Positions 36,501 through 48,700 of a stretch of DNA of 64,000 bases are shown piece after piece. How positions within the stretch are numbered: the stretch's first letter is position 1; each line of letters opens with the position of its first letter. The notes beneath the pieces were generated by a model. The model was not told the DNA's origin. It saw only the letters and a program-made list of their open reading frames with translations, and ran no database searches. A program made the position numbers and the translations under genes. Origin of the DNA: Klebsormidium nitens. Its lineage: Eukaryota; Streptophyta; Klebsormidiophyceae; Klebsormidiales; Klebsormidiaceae. The stretch is taken from contig DF237351.1 in NCBI GenBank assembly GCA_000708835.1, positions 20,813-84,812 of the forward strand, written 5' to 3'.

Positions 36501-38256
36501 TGCTCATCGCTTGCACCCTACTAGTCAGGAACGCGGGCAACGCCTGCACTGTGTCTGCCATTATGCTCGCCGCGTTTCCGGGAACCGAGTCCGCGCGAAC
36601 CCACATCGCGTAGCACAGCCCCTCGCATCCGGTTGCGGCAAATTGCAGCGCGAGGAGCTTCTGGGGCCGGGCCCCGAGCGCGGCCGTGAGCATGCTTGGC
36701 AGCAGGAGCTTCTCGGTGTCGACGACTTCGCCGGTGGCCGCGTCTAAAACGCCCTTGCTCAGGCGAACCGGGACGGTTACCAAGCCCTCGGGGACGCAGA
36801 GAACTGTCTCGGCAAGGCGGGTGGGCCGCTGCAGAGGGAAGGCGGGGAAAGAGGCGGTGAGTTTGAGTGGGATATTCGCGTTTTCTGTCTTAGGGTAAGA
36901 GGAACGTATGACTCCTGTAGGGTGAACTCTGCATTTAGCTGCTGCACGGTATCAAAGATGCACTTGATCAGAATGTCAAAGGTTACGGGATCTGCTGCAG
37001 TGAGCAAGGAAGGAAAGAGCAGTGGTCAAGACGTCAGTTCCGATTCCTAGCACGCTTACTTTGCAGATCCTTGGCAACGCTAAAACCTTGGTCTACATCC
37101 TTGTTCTGCTCGGATTGTTGTTGCAATGTCCTACCCAAACGCCTTGAACCTGCTGCCCACTCAAAGGAAAACCAGGTCACAGGGACCTTGAGCACAACAG
37201 CCGAGACCGTTTCTGAACAACTCGAGAAACCGAACCTACCTGCAGAATCGCTGCAATTGTGAGGTCCGCTTGCAGCGCCCGTGCCACGATCTTGAGCACC
37301 GACTGAGGCACGTGCATCTGGTTGTCGCTACTCTCGCCTGCGTCCAGCGCCGCACGTCGCCCGGTTGGCGTCCCCCCTACACTTCCCCCCCTGCCAGAGT
37401 TTCCTTCCCAAGCGCCCGGGGGGAGCGCACCGGGCGCGAGCGTAGTGCGCGCAAACTCCTGACTTAGCGGGGCGCTTGATGTGGAGGGGGTCGAGCTTCC
37501 ACTGACGCTGACCCCCCTGGGCGTTGAGTTGAAGCTTGTCGAGGGGGGGGAGGGGTTCTCTCGAAATGTCCAGGGGGGTGTGGCTCGGCTGGAGGGGGGT
37601 GCGGGAATCAAGGACGGAGGAAAAGCAGCCGGTTTAAAGATGGGGACCTCCCACTTTTCCAGCCGCCCCAGTCCGGAATGGGGGGGTGCGGCAGCATTTG
37701 GGTCGCCAGCCCCCTGGCGGCGGGACAGCATCTGCTCGCCCCACGGTTTGAACCCCCAGGAGGGGTCGGCAGGTTCGGGTTTACCGCTTGGGGGGCTGGG
37801 AGCAAGGAAGGGGGGTAAAGCAGCCTGGGGGCCAAACGGTTGTGGTGGCGACAGACCGCTCTGGAGGCTGGACGTTGGGAGCAGGTACGCAGGCATCGGG
37901 GGGGTGCTGCTGGCTGGTAAAACCAACCCCTGGACCGGACTGAAAGCGCCGGCGAACCCATTCCCTGGGATCGACCTCTGCGGTTGCAGGGCTTGGGGGA
38001 TGACTGCATCAGGCCTCCGTTCTAGCAGGCTCCCCCCCTTTAAATTCTTCGCTCCGCCGATATTTTGTTGGTCCGTCTCTGATGCTTCTCGGTTCCCCCC
38101 GCTCAGCAGGTCCGCATTCTCCGCTCCCCGAAGCCCAGCCTCTAGCGCACCTTCTGGCACTCCCGCACTTGCATCGACAGCGAGCATGATCTGCCAGACC
38201 CCCCGGCACTCTTGTTGCAGCTCGGCTGTTCTTGACGAGGGGCCCGGCGAAACCAT
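30556..38256 (-). CDS. Hybrid histidine kinase with sensor, PAS-like, kinase and receiver domains
   Basis: This is a two-component phosphorelay sensor of about 1,370 residues. Exons on the minus strand: 38256-37240, 37159-37060, 36994 to about 36911 (donor unclear), 36828-36269, 35794-35517, 34765-34647, 34206-34102, 33013-32782 and 32174-30556 (TGA). The N-terminal 340 residues are proline/serine-rich. A GAF-like region follows ([17 protein letters not shown], then [10 protein letters not shown]), then a PAS-like segment ([19 protein letters not shown]). The H-box is [15 protein letters not shown] with the phospho-accepting His; the N-box is [11 protein letters not shown]; the G boxes are TDTGIGL and [11 protein letters not shown]. 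The receiver has [11 protein letters not shown], the acceptor Asp in [11 protein letters not shown], and the conserved Thr and Lys (ALTAD, LTKPI). An insertion of about 310 low-complexity residues splits the ATPase between the N and G boxes. No bilin-binding Cys or membrane segment was seen, so the signal is unknown. The 5' end may extend further. Confidence 0.88.
34501..34615. repeat. Imperfect tandem duplication of about 60 bp in a kinase intron
   Basis: Two adjacent units share gtt(c)cag(g)gttcaact-gagccc and a following ttttgtaaa-like end. They lie in the intron between the exons at 34647-34765 and 34102-34206. Confidence 0.6.
35843..35906 (-). pseudogene. Decayed copy of a kinase exon start in the preceding intron
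   Basis: Read on the minus strand, this stretch resembles the first 60 bases of the exon at 35794-35517. The ends match best: gaaccc-g-gattcatc against gaacccgaacgaaatcatc, and cacccacgcaaagtgta against aacccgcgccaagtgtta. Translated, NPVRF...HPRKV parallels NPNEI...NPRQV. It also contains a direct repeat, gggtgcctgaaga, on the plus strand. Confidence 0.5.
36215..36241. repeat. AAGC tetranucleotide microsatellite
   Basis: About six to seven copies of AAGC lie in the intron just after the donor of the kinase exon ending at 36269 (minus strand). Confidence 0.9.
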
Positions 38257-40239
38257 CCCCAAACAGCCCCCCTGACGTCACCAGCGGTGCAGCGTATTAG
38301 CGCCTTGCTTGTTCGCGCTGGATGCCTGAACCAAGAATGTCTCACGTTGATCTCGTCAATTGGGAACAAGGTTGTAGCCAGCTCACGTTCCTGCACATAG
38401 CAGGTCCGAATCTGTGTGGACGCCTCAACAAGGTAATCTGGTGATGGATGCGCAAGCGTCCAAATGCTCGTGCCAGTTTGTTTGTCTAAGGCATGACCAC
38501 TTAAGCTGTGCATGACCACCTCGCAGTATGTTGTACAGCCACTGGATGCTGTTCACTGTCTCTTCAAGGACTACTTGAGCTTCAACGTGGCAGCAAGCCA
38601 ATGCATCTGTTCAATTCTTGCTTGCTCCTAAAAGTAAGCAAAACATACTCATGGCAGTACCCGCCATCATGTTTAGATGGTCCGGGGTTTCAAAGGACAG
38701 CCGCTTTCAGAAACTTCACTTGAAAAGAATGCCGACTAGCCGTCTTCAAATTCATTGAATCGTTGAAACTAACCTGGCAACGTCACTATGATGCAGCAAG
38801 CAAATGACCAGGACTTTACGAGCCGCTCAGAGGCCATGAACTCCATGGATCGGCTCTCTTTTCCAGAAGCAGAAGGTTCATTCATGCTTACTAGAGGTTC
38901 CCAGCTTTGCTTCATCTCTCGATGCCTCAACTTATGAAATTTGCAATCCCACCCACTCTCCGGTTCCGCAGGGGTTCTGCCTCTCCTAGAAGGCCTTGCT
39001 CTGGCAATGGGTTACAACAGAATTATCCTCAAAAGTTTTCATTCACCAAAAGTGGCAAAACCTAATTCTGCTCGCCGAGGTGTTCTCTATTCTCAGTCAG
39101 CTGCAGAAGATTGAGCATCTGAGATCACACTTTACTTTTGTTCTGAACATGCTATGGCCAAAGTTAACAGTTTGCCTTTTTGCTCTAAACCAACTGAATG
39201 AACACCCTCACGGTCCGCAACTTCCAAGTCACCAGATCGATACTGAGGTTTGAAGCCATGGGACCTCCACGAGAAAGGTCCAAGAGGTGCTCTCAGTCAA
39301 TTCAGAATCAAGGCCACGACAGCTAGATGCACTAACAGGCAACAACTTGAAGGCCCCTCATGAAGGTAGAAAGGGGAACACAAGACGGTTGCTTGCATTG
39401 GACAGGGGCGCTGGTGTTGAACTTGCAGCGATATACCTAGGAATGTCACTGAAGTCTGACACTGTCTGAGTGTCAGAGAGAACACCGTGACGGTCAGGAA
39501 CATCTCATGCAAAGCGCGGCCATGGCTCCCGACCGTGCGGGCGGCCATAACACTCGATATTAAGACTCGATTTTATGTGGAGTTAGGTGTATGTTGAGTT
39601 AGATCGATTCACCGTAAACCCCCAAACCAACCCGGGCATGATCTAAATCAACATAGCCGAAACTCGACATAAAATTGAGACTATTATGCGGCCCCAGGCC
39701 GCTCGGACTCTTCTCTGAGTTCCAACAATCAACGCGCCAGTGCGAACTCCGAGTTCAAGATCAGTGCCACGACAACATACACGGTACCTGAGCCGTCAAG
39801 AGTCTTATCTAGTTTACATCGGACGGCTCGGATCAGATACTTTACGTTCGGTTTCCGTCATGAGCAATCCATTCAATGATATGCATGCCATCAACTGCAC
39901 CAGAAGTGAGAACTCTATCTAGTTGCCAGCTCTGGCGCTGGAGGGTTGCTTAATTGGCTCCAGCAGCACAACAACGACGCAGGACTGCTATCTCTGTGCG
40001 GAAGAGTGGCGGGAGGCGTCGGCTGCAAAGACAGAACAGCACTTTTTAGGGCCCTGGGCCTGAGGTCAAAATTTGGGTCTGATACTGGCACTGTTGCTGG
40101 GAGGTTGCTGGTTGCTGAAAACTGAACAATGCATGGCAGCCTCGATTGGCGGCCTCCAAGGTTGCACAGCAAGACACTAAGAGATACTGTAAAGCGAAGG
40201 TATCAGTGAAACATCACAGTGTGGTTTGATGTTTTCCCA
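38257..40239. other. Divergent intergenic region with a MITE-like element
   Basis: The region lies between the start of the histidine kinase (minus) and the RBM41-like gene (plus). It should hold both promoters and perhaps a 5' exon of the kinase. The only structured element seen is the inverted repeat at 39541-39693. No other gene could be supported. Confidence 0.4.
39541..39693. mobile_element. MITE-like fold-back element
   Basis: The left arm (39541-39605) and the right arm (about 39638-39693) are imperfect inverted repeats covering most of a 153-bp unit. The left arm contains ggccataa, gattttatgt-gagtt and tatgttga-ttagatc. The reverse complement of the right arm contains ggccgcataa, aattttatgtcgagtt and tatgttgatttagatc. 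There is no internal coding capacity, and the target-site duplication is not clear. It is AT-rich compared with the flanks. Confidence 0.65.
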
Positions 40240-42694
40240 ATGCGCGAGCTTTCAGCTTCGCTGATGGAGCACAGGGGAGCAAATTATGAGAAGGATCTAG
40301 AAGCTGAGGAAGCCAAATTGAGGCAGAGCTGGTAACACCATAAGCATCTTGGGCAGCATTGCAAACCTAAAGCAGGGTGCTGCTGCCGTTCTCTGCGATG
40401 CAAGACAGAGGAGTACTGGCCTTGTCACTGCCGACAACCGCTCAAAAGAGACTGCGCAGTTGGCTTGTGCTACCTTGGGGTCTACTGTCGTTAGTCAAGA
40501 TACTGGTATAGGCTTCTATTCTCTTGAAGGTAGTCAAATGGCAAGTGCGGCTCATGATGCAGCACAGCTTTACAAAACTGCCTCGCGGCATGACTTGCAG
40601 GAGAACTCTGAGCACCGAAAGAAGGAGGTTCGGACGGCGGCAGACGTGTTTGCGGACAGAGCCCCGTCCGTAATTGACATGGACCTGCTCTGGAAGCTGC
40701 AGGCAGACCACTACAAGGAGTTTGCAAGCCGCTTGCACGATGGGGATGCGGACAACCCTCAGGCGACTGTCCAGAATGCGCCTGACCAGCTGTATGGCGG
40801 TCAGGATGCATTGAATTTGGGGGCGAGGTCAGGGGAGCAAGCTAGAGTAGGACGAGAACTGAATGGCGGAACTGGTGGGAGCATCAGCACGTTTGGGAAA
40901 GAGGAGGGAACAGAGCGAGCAGGGCCCTCAAGGAAGAGCGTTCGGAGGGCCAAGAAGCGAATGTTAGAATCAGGACTCTTGAGCAGAGAGTTGCCTGCGG
41001 ACCCAGGGTCTTGTGAGCCATCACTAGGGGAAAGTCTAGGAGCAGCAGGGGACTCTGTAAGGTCCAAAATTGAGAGGAGAAGAGACGCCGAGCTTGAGCC
41101 CTCCCCAAAATCAATCCAAAAGCAGGCAGAAGGACCAGGACCCCCGCAGAAGCAGGGTGGTGTTAAATTGGTTGCGTCTGAAACAAGGAGAAATGCACCA
41201 GCTGAAGTTGCACAGAACCAGCGGAGGCGGGAGGAAGTCTCAGGAGAAGGAGAGGGCCCCGGTGTTGCCAAGTCCCCCGGACAGCCATCAAAGGCAAGTC
41301 CTTATCCTGGAGATTTGATTTTATGTTTCTTAAAGGTGGAAGGCAGGCTGCCCGCTGAAGGCCTGCAAATGACTCGCCTTTGTTGTCGCAAATGGCGCAC
41401 CTTTCTTGTCGCGGGGTGCTTTTGGAAGCAGGCAAACTTGTTTCGGATCCTGTTAGCCTGATCAACGATGGGCGGAGCCTTGAAGGTATCCAAAAACTGC
41501 AGAAACGAAGAGCTACCCGTTCCCACTACATTCTTTGATGGTTTCCAAGCTTAATGTTTGCATCTCGCATTTGAACGAAAGTTGCGATCGCAGATCAAAA
41601 GTCAGTAGAAGCAACCTTGCCTTGCCCAACGATTCCATACCCGTGTTAAAAGTTTCAACTTGGCTTCACTCGAGTGTCGGGGCTTCATGACCTCAAAAAG
41701 CACTGGCCTCGCATTCCGTGGGTTAGTAGAGCTGCGGGTTCATCAAAGACTAACTCTATGTAACCTTCCCAGTTAGATTGATTACTCGAGATGACTCCAT
41801 TCTGGCAGGTACTTTACGTCAAGAATTTGGACAGAAGTGTGATCAAGGGCGACCTACTAGCGCTTTTCCTCCCTTTCCAAAGAACCGGCGCTCCCTCCGT
41901 TTCGATTCGTCTGATGCAAAGGGGCCGGATGAAAGGGCAAGCGTTCATCACGTTCCCAGGTAAAACACACTGGAGCACGCCAATCCTACGTTCAAAAGTG
42001 TTTACAGATATTGGGAGCTTCTCATGAACGGGGCTTGCTTATTCAGGCCATTCGGCATCCCGGTCTCATACCACATGCTTTCTCCTCTCTCAAATGTAAC
42101 TGACGGTTCCCCCAGATCCTAATTTGACCGCAGGGATCCGTGCTCTGGATTAGCAACAGATTTCTGATTCAAAGTCTCGGTTCATCGACGTGCTTCTCAT
42201 TTCGGTTTGCCTTCTCATTTCTTGTAACTTGGCTGGGATCCCTACCTTAGAAAGTCGGAGGGCCAGGCTTTTTGGAAGTCCGATACCCCTGATTAAACGT
42301 CCGTCAACAGCAAGCTGTTGCTTAGAGTTGTTCGGTCAAATTATGTTCAGACTAGCTTTTATCTGGACGTCTTGAACGTCCGCCGCATGTTCTCTTATTG
42401 GACCCTGCACTTCTGACCCTCGGGGTCAGGCTGGAACCGTACGGCTTTTACTATTTCATTCACTTTATTTGTCTGAGTCCAGGGAGGAACGAACATTCTT
42501 GTCAAAATTGATGGGCAATCCTGCTGCCTTTGCAATATCGGTGGAGATATTAGCTGGTTACTGTGCAGAACACGAACTCCATCCGTCTCATCGTTGCAGA
42601 CCTCCCGACAGCCCGCGAAGCTCTGGAGGCTACCAACGGCCTCGTGATCATAGGAAGACCCCTTATCGTCGAATTTGGTCGCAATCCAGGCTAG
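40240..42694 (+). CDS. RBM41: RBM41-like RRM protein (minor-spliceosome type)
   Basis: RBM41 and U11/U12-65K bind U12/U6atac snRNAs of the minor spliceosome through a C-terminal RRM. The clear part is two exons, 41809-41959 and 42600-42694 (TAG). They encode an RRM with RNP2 (VLYVKNL), RNP1 (GRMKGQAFITF) and the end ALEATNGLVIIGRPLIVEFGRN. The arrangement is closer to RBM41 than to 65K (DLLALFLPFQ). Upstream, a long frame from about 40356 to 41293 encodes a charged, helical N-terminal part and joins in phase through a GC-AG intron (AAAG then gcaagt). The ATG at 40240 opens a short acidic exon (MRELSASLMEH) like the RBM41 N-terminus. Its junction to the next exon is unsettled, because the nearest in-phase acceptor leaves an intron of only about 25 bp and a better one lies near 40494. 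Confidence 0.75.
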
Positions 42695-43722
42695 GCGTTG
42701 ACGGGAAGGTCCTCCGCGTAATCAGGTTGCTGCAGACCCGCATCAGTGGCGCCGTGAATGCTCCCATGCTCCTTTCAAGGGAGCGGTCTTTGACCAGCCG
42801 ACGGATCTCTATGGAAGGCCAGACGGCCATGCCCGTAGTGCTTTGGTTCACTGTGTGTTTGGAAATAAGCAGATACTTATCTCAATATCGTGTATCATGT
42901 ATGATGGGTTGTGCATGCTGCCTACCGTACCTAGGCGGCAGCGTCTCGCTCACTCAAACCCACATGAGGCCGGCCCAATTTGCAGTGCCTTGACGCCTGG
43001 TCAATGCTGGCTACCGCGATATATTAGTTAAACAAAATATCAGGCCGCGCTCAACATATTACTGCTGCGTAGCATGCACAGCTGGCGGCTAGCTCTGGCT
43101 GCTATACGCCATGATTCACTCAACCGTACGTGATTCATGATTCAACCGTCCCAGGGCCACGCCGCCGGTTATCGTATAAGTCGACCAGCGGGCCATGCAA
43201 AAACATTCATAAAATTATCACCAAAGTAAACTAGAATTAGCGCATGTACAAATTGCGGCGCCCATGTATCATTTGCGGAGCTACGTATAGTATGCTGCCC
43301 CAGAATGCTCTCCGTGACGGTCAGCTCTTCCATCGATCGCCGCGTCTACAACTCGAAGTGACTTATTGCCACAACGGTGCAGACAGAATACAACTCAGTA
43401 ATTCCTGATCAGTTGCAATGCCAGTCAGGCCACTGAACTCGCAGTACGCCAAGTAGCCGCTGCCAAGTGGTGCGGGGGACTTCAATCATGGCACATATGA
43501 AGGCATATGCCAGTGAATTGATTTCCACGCCGGTATGTGTGGCAGTATACATGCTCGGAGAATTGCACACCGAGAAAATATCCAGTCGGCTGTCTCGGAG
43601 CTTGAACGAACAAGCTTTGGATCTCTTTATCGAAGTCACTCGCACTGCTTTCCGAAGTTCGGAATCGGGATGACAGCCCAATCTTGAAAGGTGGTATTGC
43701 TCCACGCGTATGAGCTGCTCCC
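42695..43722. other. Intergenic region between convergent genes
   Basis: No supported gene or repeat was seen. It is mildly AT-rich around 43200-43290 and lies between the stop codons of the RBM41-like gene and the F-box-like gene. Confidence 0.4.
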
Positions 43723-45179
43723 TTACGTTTGCAGACTCCTCCGGGTGAACACATTATTCTTGCATACCCAACGAGCCCTTAGATGCCCGGCATCCTGTGC
43801 TAAGATCTCGTACCCTGCTGTTGACGGCACACTAAAGGATACATCGAGATGAACCAACTGCTTCAACTTTTCGAGCAAGCTGCGCACTACCGACGCAGAT
43901 TTGAGGCCTGGGATCCACGTTGCATAAAGCTTTTTCAAGCCAGCTGGAAGATTGAGGAAGACTCTGACCTCTAGTGCGTGGCAGCCATTGATGTGAAGCT
44001 CTTGTAGCACTGGTGCGGCCTGAACAATGCTTAGCAAAGTAATTGAGGTGAGACCTGCGTTCCAACTCAAGTCCAGATGTCGAAGGCCCCTGAAATGGCA
44101 GGACCATGTGCCAAGTTCCGCGAAGTGTTTGGCCGACAGGGTCTTGCAAGCTTTGATGCAGAGAACCTGCAGTAGTACATCACCAACAGAGATCAGCTGA
44201 CGCTCTTAAAGCAAGGCAGGTGGCTTTCATGAAAAGCATCCTGTACCTCACTATGTGGTCCAACATGTACCGTTAAGGAGGAAGAAAGTTAGCTTCAGGA
44301 TTTCTGGACACATATGCAAAGGATAGGATAGAAGAGCCCGCTTTCAGCAACATGCAAACTGGAACCTCTCCCTTCAAAACTTAAGCAAGCTGACGAGGCA
44401 GATGCCCCAATCTGACGTTTTCTTACCTCCAGGTGCTTCTTGTTGCTGCTGATTTCAAAGATCCTCCTTTCAAAGTCTATGTCCAAGCCGTCCCCCGTCA
44501 CATCAAAGGTGCACTCGAAAAGAACCACTTTTTTTGCTTGGCTGAGCTGTGGCAGCAGTTTCTTCCACGCAACTCCTTCACATCGTTCCAGTACGACCGC
44601 TCCCCAATCACGAAAACTCGAAGATGGAGAATAGAAGAATGCTCCTGAGCAGTCAGCGCAATCTGAAACAGAAATACTTCTTTCAACGCTGTACATCATA
44701 GAGCCAAGGCTGAGAAGGGCGCCGTCAGTAACACCGCTGCAGTTTGAAAGGGAGACCTGTCGCCATATCCTGCCTCCAGCTCCTCTGAAGCAATTGAAGC
44801 CGCTTTTTGTCTGCTCTCCTCTGAGCTGCAGAACTCGCAAGCCCCCTGGGAACATTGAGGACTGCAGGAGCCTCACAGTCAGCCCGAGCTTGTTTATCAT
44901 TGGCGGTCTTTTGTCCAAAATGGTCTGCCGTTTGCTACACCAGCGAAGCTCCTGACCACAAGGGGAATAATGTTCAGTAGAAACTGGAGAGTATCGGCAT
45001 GTTTGTGGTCCATTCTGTTGGTCAGCCTCCAAAGACAGGAACCGCTTGCTGCTAGCAGCGAGAGCAATTGCTGCTAGGCAATCAAGTCGTGATGTAATCT
45101 GTTTCAGCAAATCAAGAGGCAACTCAATCAACGCACATGGATCTACCAAACAACACGCTTCTGCATTGCAACTCTCCAT
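43723..45179 (-). CDS. F-box / leucine-rich-repeat-like protein
   Basis: Proteins of this type select substrates for SCF ubiquitin ligases. Two exons, 45179-44427 and 44166-43723, join in phase 0 to give 398 residues. The N-terminal region (about 15-50) has an F-box-like pattern, LIELPLDLLKQITSRLDCLAAIALAASSKRF split at the usual positions (LP..LL..I...L....L). LRR-like units follow, for example LRVLQLRG, WRQVSLSNCSGVTDGAL, GAVVLERCEGV, LRHLDLSWNAGLTSI, LQELHINGCHAL and LVHLDVSF. The cysteine-containing LRRs with S/NC.gvTd are typical of the FBXL type. The ATG at 45179 is the first in frame; upstream TTG codons were not used. The substrate is unknown. The DUF3598-like gene diverges from it about 580 bp away. 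Confidence 0.75.
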
Positions 45180-45756
45180 GCTTGCGCGCAATGAGAGAGA
45201 TCGCTGCGTTCATTGTTCAGCTGCTACATAGTTGACAACACCACCTCCGAGATTCCGAAAATCCTGAGTAGCATTTCAGGAAGCCCCTCACAGATCCCGA
45301 GCGAAGAAATCAGCTGCGCATCTTTGCTCCCGAACAGCTCGTCGTCGACTCTGCCAAGGGAAAGAATTCCTGAATTGTATCTTTACTGCTTATGGGCGAC
45401 CGCCTTGTCACACCGTTATCACGGCGCTTGACAACGGCTCAAGAAAGCGTCAATATACCGTGCTAAGTTGCGACTACCGTTAATGAAACGGCCAATTTCT
45501 GGCCGTTTCTGAATGACAACCCCTCCACGGTCCACCTGTGTCGCTAAAGTGGATCGCCCTGTCGTCGCCATATACTACTGGTAATAGGGCTACATATGGA
45601 CGTGCACTCTGGCCGGCGCCAATGGCAATTGGCAGCATTGCCATTGTACATACCGGTAGGTGTGGACATGCAACCCACTGGCGTCCCTTGATCAGCTCCT
45701 TTTGCTGACAAGAACGTATTCAATTGCAAAAGTTTTCAGCGCTTCAGCAGATCCCA
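45180..45756. promoter_or_regulatory. Divergent promoter interval
   Basis: These 577 bp separate the starts of the F-box-like gene (minus) and the DUF3598-like gene (plus), so both promoters should lie here. Near 45478-45512 there is an inverted pair around aaacggccaatttctggccgttt. No TATA box is clear. Confidence 0.35.
45488..45510. repeat. Short inverted repeat in divergent promoter
   Basis: The arms aaacggcca and tggccgttt are perfectly complementary around a five-base centre. It could be a protein-binding palindrome or a cruciform; nothing more can be said. Confidence 0.6.
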
Positions 45757-48700
45757 ATGGGTGTCCTCTCAGTCAGCAGAGCTGGGCCGCATGGCTGCCT
45801 CAGCGCCACTCCCAATTATGTAATTGAAAGCCAGTCAGCTGGGAGGCGGCCACGACAGCCAGTAGCCAATAAGTATTCTGCAGGTCTGTGCTTTCCCTGC
45901 TCTTTCCTTGGCAGCATTTCCTGCATTCAGCAATCACATAAAACTCATAATAAAATCTCGAGTCATGATTTCAAAGTATGCGCTGAGAGGCGAGGGGGTG
46001 GCTCACAGGGGCCTAGGAAAGACTCCGGCGGGGGGCGGCCTGGTGGAAGTCAAGGGGGGAGGGGCGGGGGGAGAGGTTCCTCCTCGGAAAGGTCCGGTCA
46101 GGCAGGGGGGAGGAGAAGTGGGGGTTCAGGAAGGGGGGGTGAGAGAAGTGGCGATGGGAGGGGTGGTAAGGGCAGGGGCAAGGGGAGGACGGAAGGGGAG
46201 GCCAAGACGGTGGCGCCAAAGGAGGGGGGCCTCAGGATCAAGTCCGAGAGCGTGATTCAGGAAGAGGTAAGGAGCATAGTACGCCGACTTTGAGGGACTA
46301 AGTCCGATCATGTTTAGTGTTCTATGCTCCACATTGGCGCATCTTTGAACTTCTGCATGCGACTGTATTCTTCAAGCTGGTGGCTTTGCTATTTGCTATT
46401 TTCAAGCAATGGAAGGGTGGTGTACTGGTTAAAAGGTCCGATGTTTTAGCGCAAGAAGCACCAATGAGAAAGGCTGTTATCTGCCACCAATTTGGAGTGG
46501 CTTATGTTTCTGTGGTGATTGAGATTCTCCCCCCGAGAGCTTCTCCTTTCGAAAGAAATGAGCAAATTCTTGCCAATCTCTAGAATCGCTGGTTTCATAA
46601 AGTAAGGACTTGAGAAACCAAATAGCAATTTCTCCAATAGTTGGCCGTGACATTGTTTTTTGCTCAGATTACGAGGCACATCAGGCTGACGGTCATAAGC
46701 ATCACACTATGGGGCTTTTGTTCAGACATCCTTTTGGAGTACTTGTTAAAAAGCAGTATCGATGATGGCTCATTTACAAAGTCTAATTGTGTACACAGTG
46801 TTCAGAAGTCTCAAGGAAAGCCGTTTTGCCACCAACGTCCTTTCAGTGAAGTAGGCGTAGAGTCCGACGACATTGTGTGTACCAGGTCTTAGCTTTTATG
46901 TACAGTACGTTGAACTGAGCACACTGTTCAGATTGTTTCCAGAGACTAGAAGTCATTGCAGAAGCTCTAACATCTCTGGGACAACTTGACTGTTGCCTTC
47001 AGGAGGCGGCTGGTCTGCTACGCATCAGTCAGTTGGAAAAAGTTCACTACTTCTCGCTCTGGTGCTTATGTTAGACATGGTGTTGCGGGTTCGTTTGGGA
47101 ATGTTTGCTCAGGACTCACAGGAAGAGTGAACAAGTCTATTTACCAGAGGCACTTTCCATTCTCAAGGAAAAGTAAAACGTGTCCAACTTAGTGCTACAG
47201 TGCATGGTTGAAAGGGCACAGCTTTCAGTTGTACCCTTCTGCAGGAACCGGCAGGCACCCCCCAGTGGGACACGTTTGTGAGCAGCCTGTCCGGCGTTTG
47301 GGAGGGCATGGCCGGCGCGTTCTCTCCAATCACCGGCAAAATGGAGCCCCTCGCTCTAGACGAGGAAAACAGCTACCTCTTCGACGCGCTCTCGCACTGC
47401 TTCGTCGAGGGGGGGGTCAGCGTCCCAGCCAAAACAGGGGGGGAGACTGCAAACGGCGTGCGGCGGCAGGTGTTCTGGACGGTCGGCAATGCGGCGGAAA
47501 AGAACGAGGGGCAGTACCAGGACGACGTCGTCGATGACGTGGATGTTGACGTGGAGGATGACGTCAGCGGGCTGGCGGGGGAGCGAGCGAAGCTGGAGCG
47601 GGCGCTGGCGGCCTCGGAGGGGGCGAGCGGTGAGGTGCGAAAGGAGGGGGGCGAAACGAAAGAGGGGGGCGATCTGGAGGAGGGGGACGAACTAGACTGG
47701 GAGGAATTTGAGGAGGGCGACTTCGAGGAGGGGGACGAGTTTGAGGAGGACGATGATGACGACATGGAGGAGTCGCAGGTGGAGGATGACGTCATGGGGC
47801 GCGAGCCGGGGCTGATCTTCTTCGAGGTGAGGGTGGCAGTGAGCCCGCACCGCGTGTGTCTTATGTTGTTTTTGCACGTTACTGTTTCGAACACTCCTTA
47901 GGAATCGCTGACATTTCCGTTCATGCTTGGTTGGAAAAGCCGAGTCCGACACTTCAGCCGGCTTCTAATTGGCAGCTGCAAACGACGGAGGTATGGCGAC
48001 AGCCGAAGATTGACACGAATCGTTCAAAAAGCGCACGCTGTTTGGACGTTTGTCAGAGTGATCACCAGAATGGGTTGGGGTCGCACCGGCAGAACATTGG
48101 CGAATCTTTCTAAGAAGAAAGCCCGGTACCGAAACGGCTTTTGTCAGTAGAAACGAAAAAGAAAGGAAACGTTTGTCTATGCAACACTCGACTTCGGGAG
48201 GCCGGACTTGACAGTTTCAACAAACTCGAAGTTTTGGTCCTTTCAGCAGCGAAAATCGTTCAGACAGCTGGACGGGGCACAGTCTTATGAGGTAGAGAGG
48301 CGAGAGCAGTGCGGATCGCAATCACCAGGGAGAAGCAGCCTTCCCATTTTTGCCTGCAGGGCGGATGGCATGCACAGGTGCTTCGATGTTTTCTGGCAAA
48401 GTTCGTCAGAACGTAACACAACACTTCTTGCCATCAGAAAGCTGTATCTGGTACTTGAAGTCGAGGGCGCTTGTTGCATTACTCTTGGAGGACAATTCAC
48501 ATCTACGGGAACCAATTGATTGTCATATAAGCACCCTGCAACACCGGTGCCGTGGAAGGAAAAGGCCGTTAGGCGGAAGTAAGTGCTTATATTTCGCTTT
48601 GCGCCTGCAGGACGGCTCATACTCGCGGGGGCCGCTGGACCTGCTGAACAACGTGCAAGTAGATGACGTGGATCCAGATTCCGTGGCGGATGACGACCCC

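Noticed and set aside
30556-38256. Histidine kinase as a phytochrome
   Set aside because: There is a GAF-like region and a kinase, but I found no bilin-binding cysteine motif or PHY tongue, and a receiver is fused at the end, which plant phytochromes lack.
37481-38275. 264-codon open frame on the plus strand
   Set aside because: Antisense to the proline-rich first exon of the histidine kinase; Gly-rich shadow with no features.
47373-47894. Ser-rich 173-codon frame on the minus strand
   Set aside because: Shadow of the acidic D/E-rich stretch of the DUF3598-like gene.
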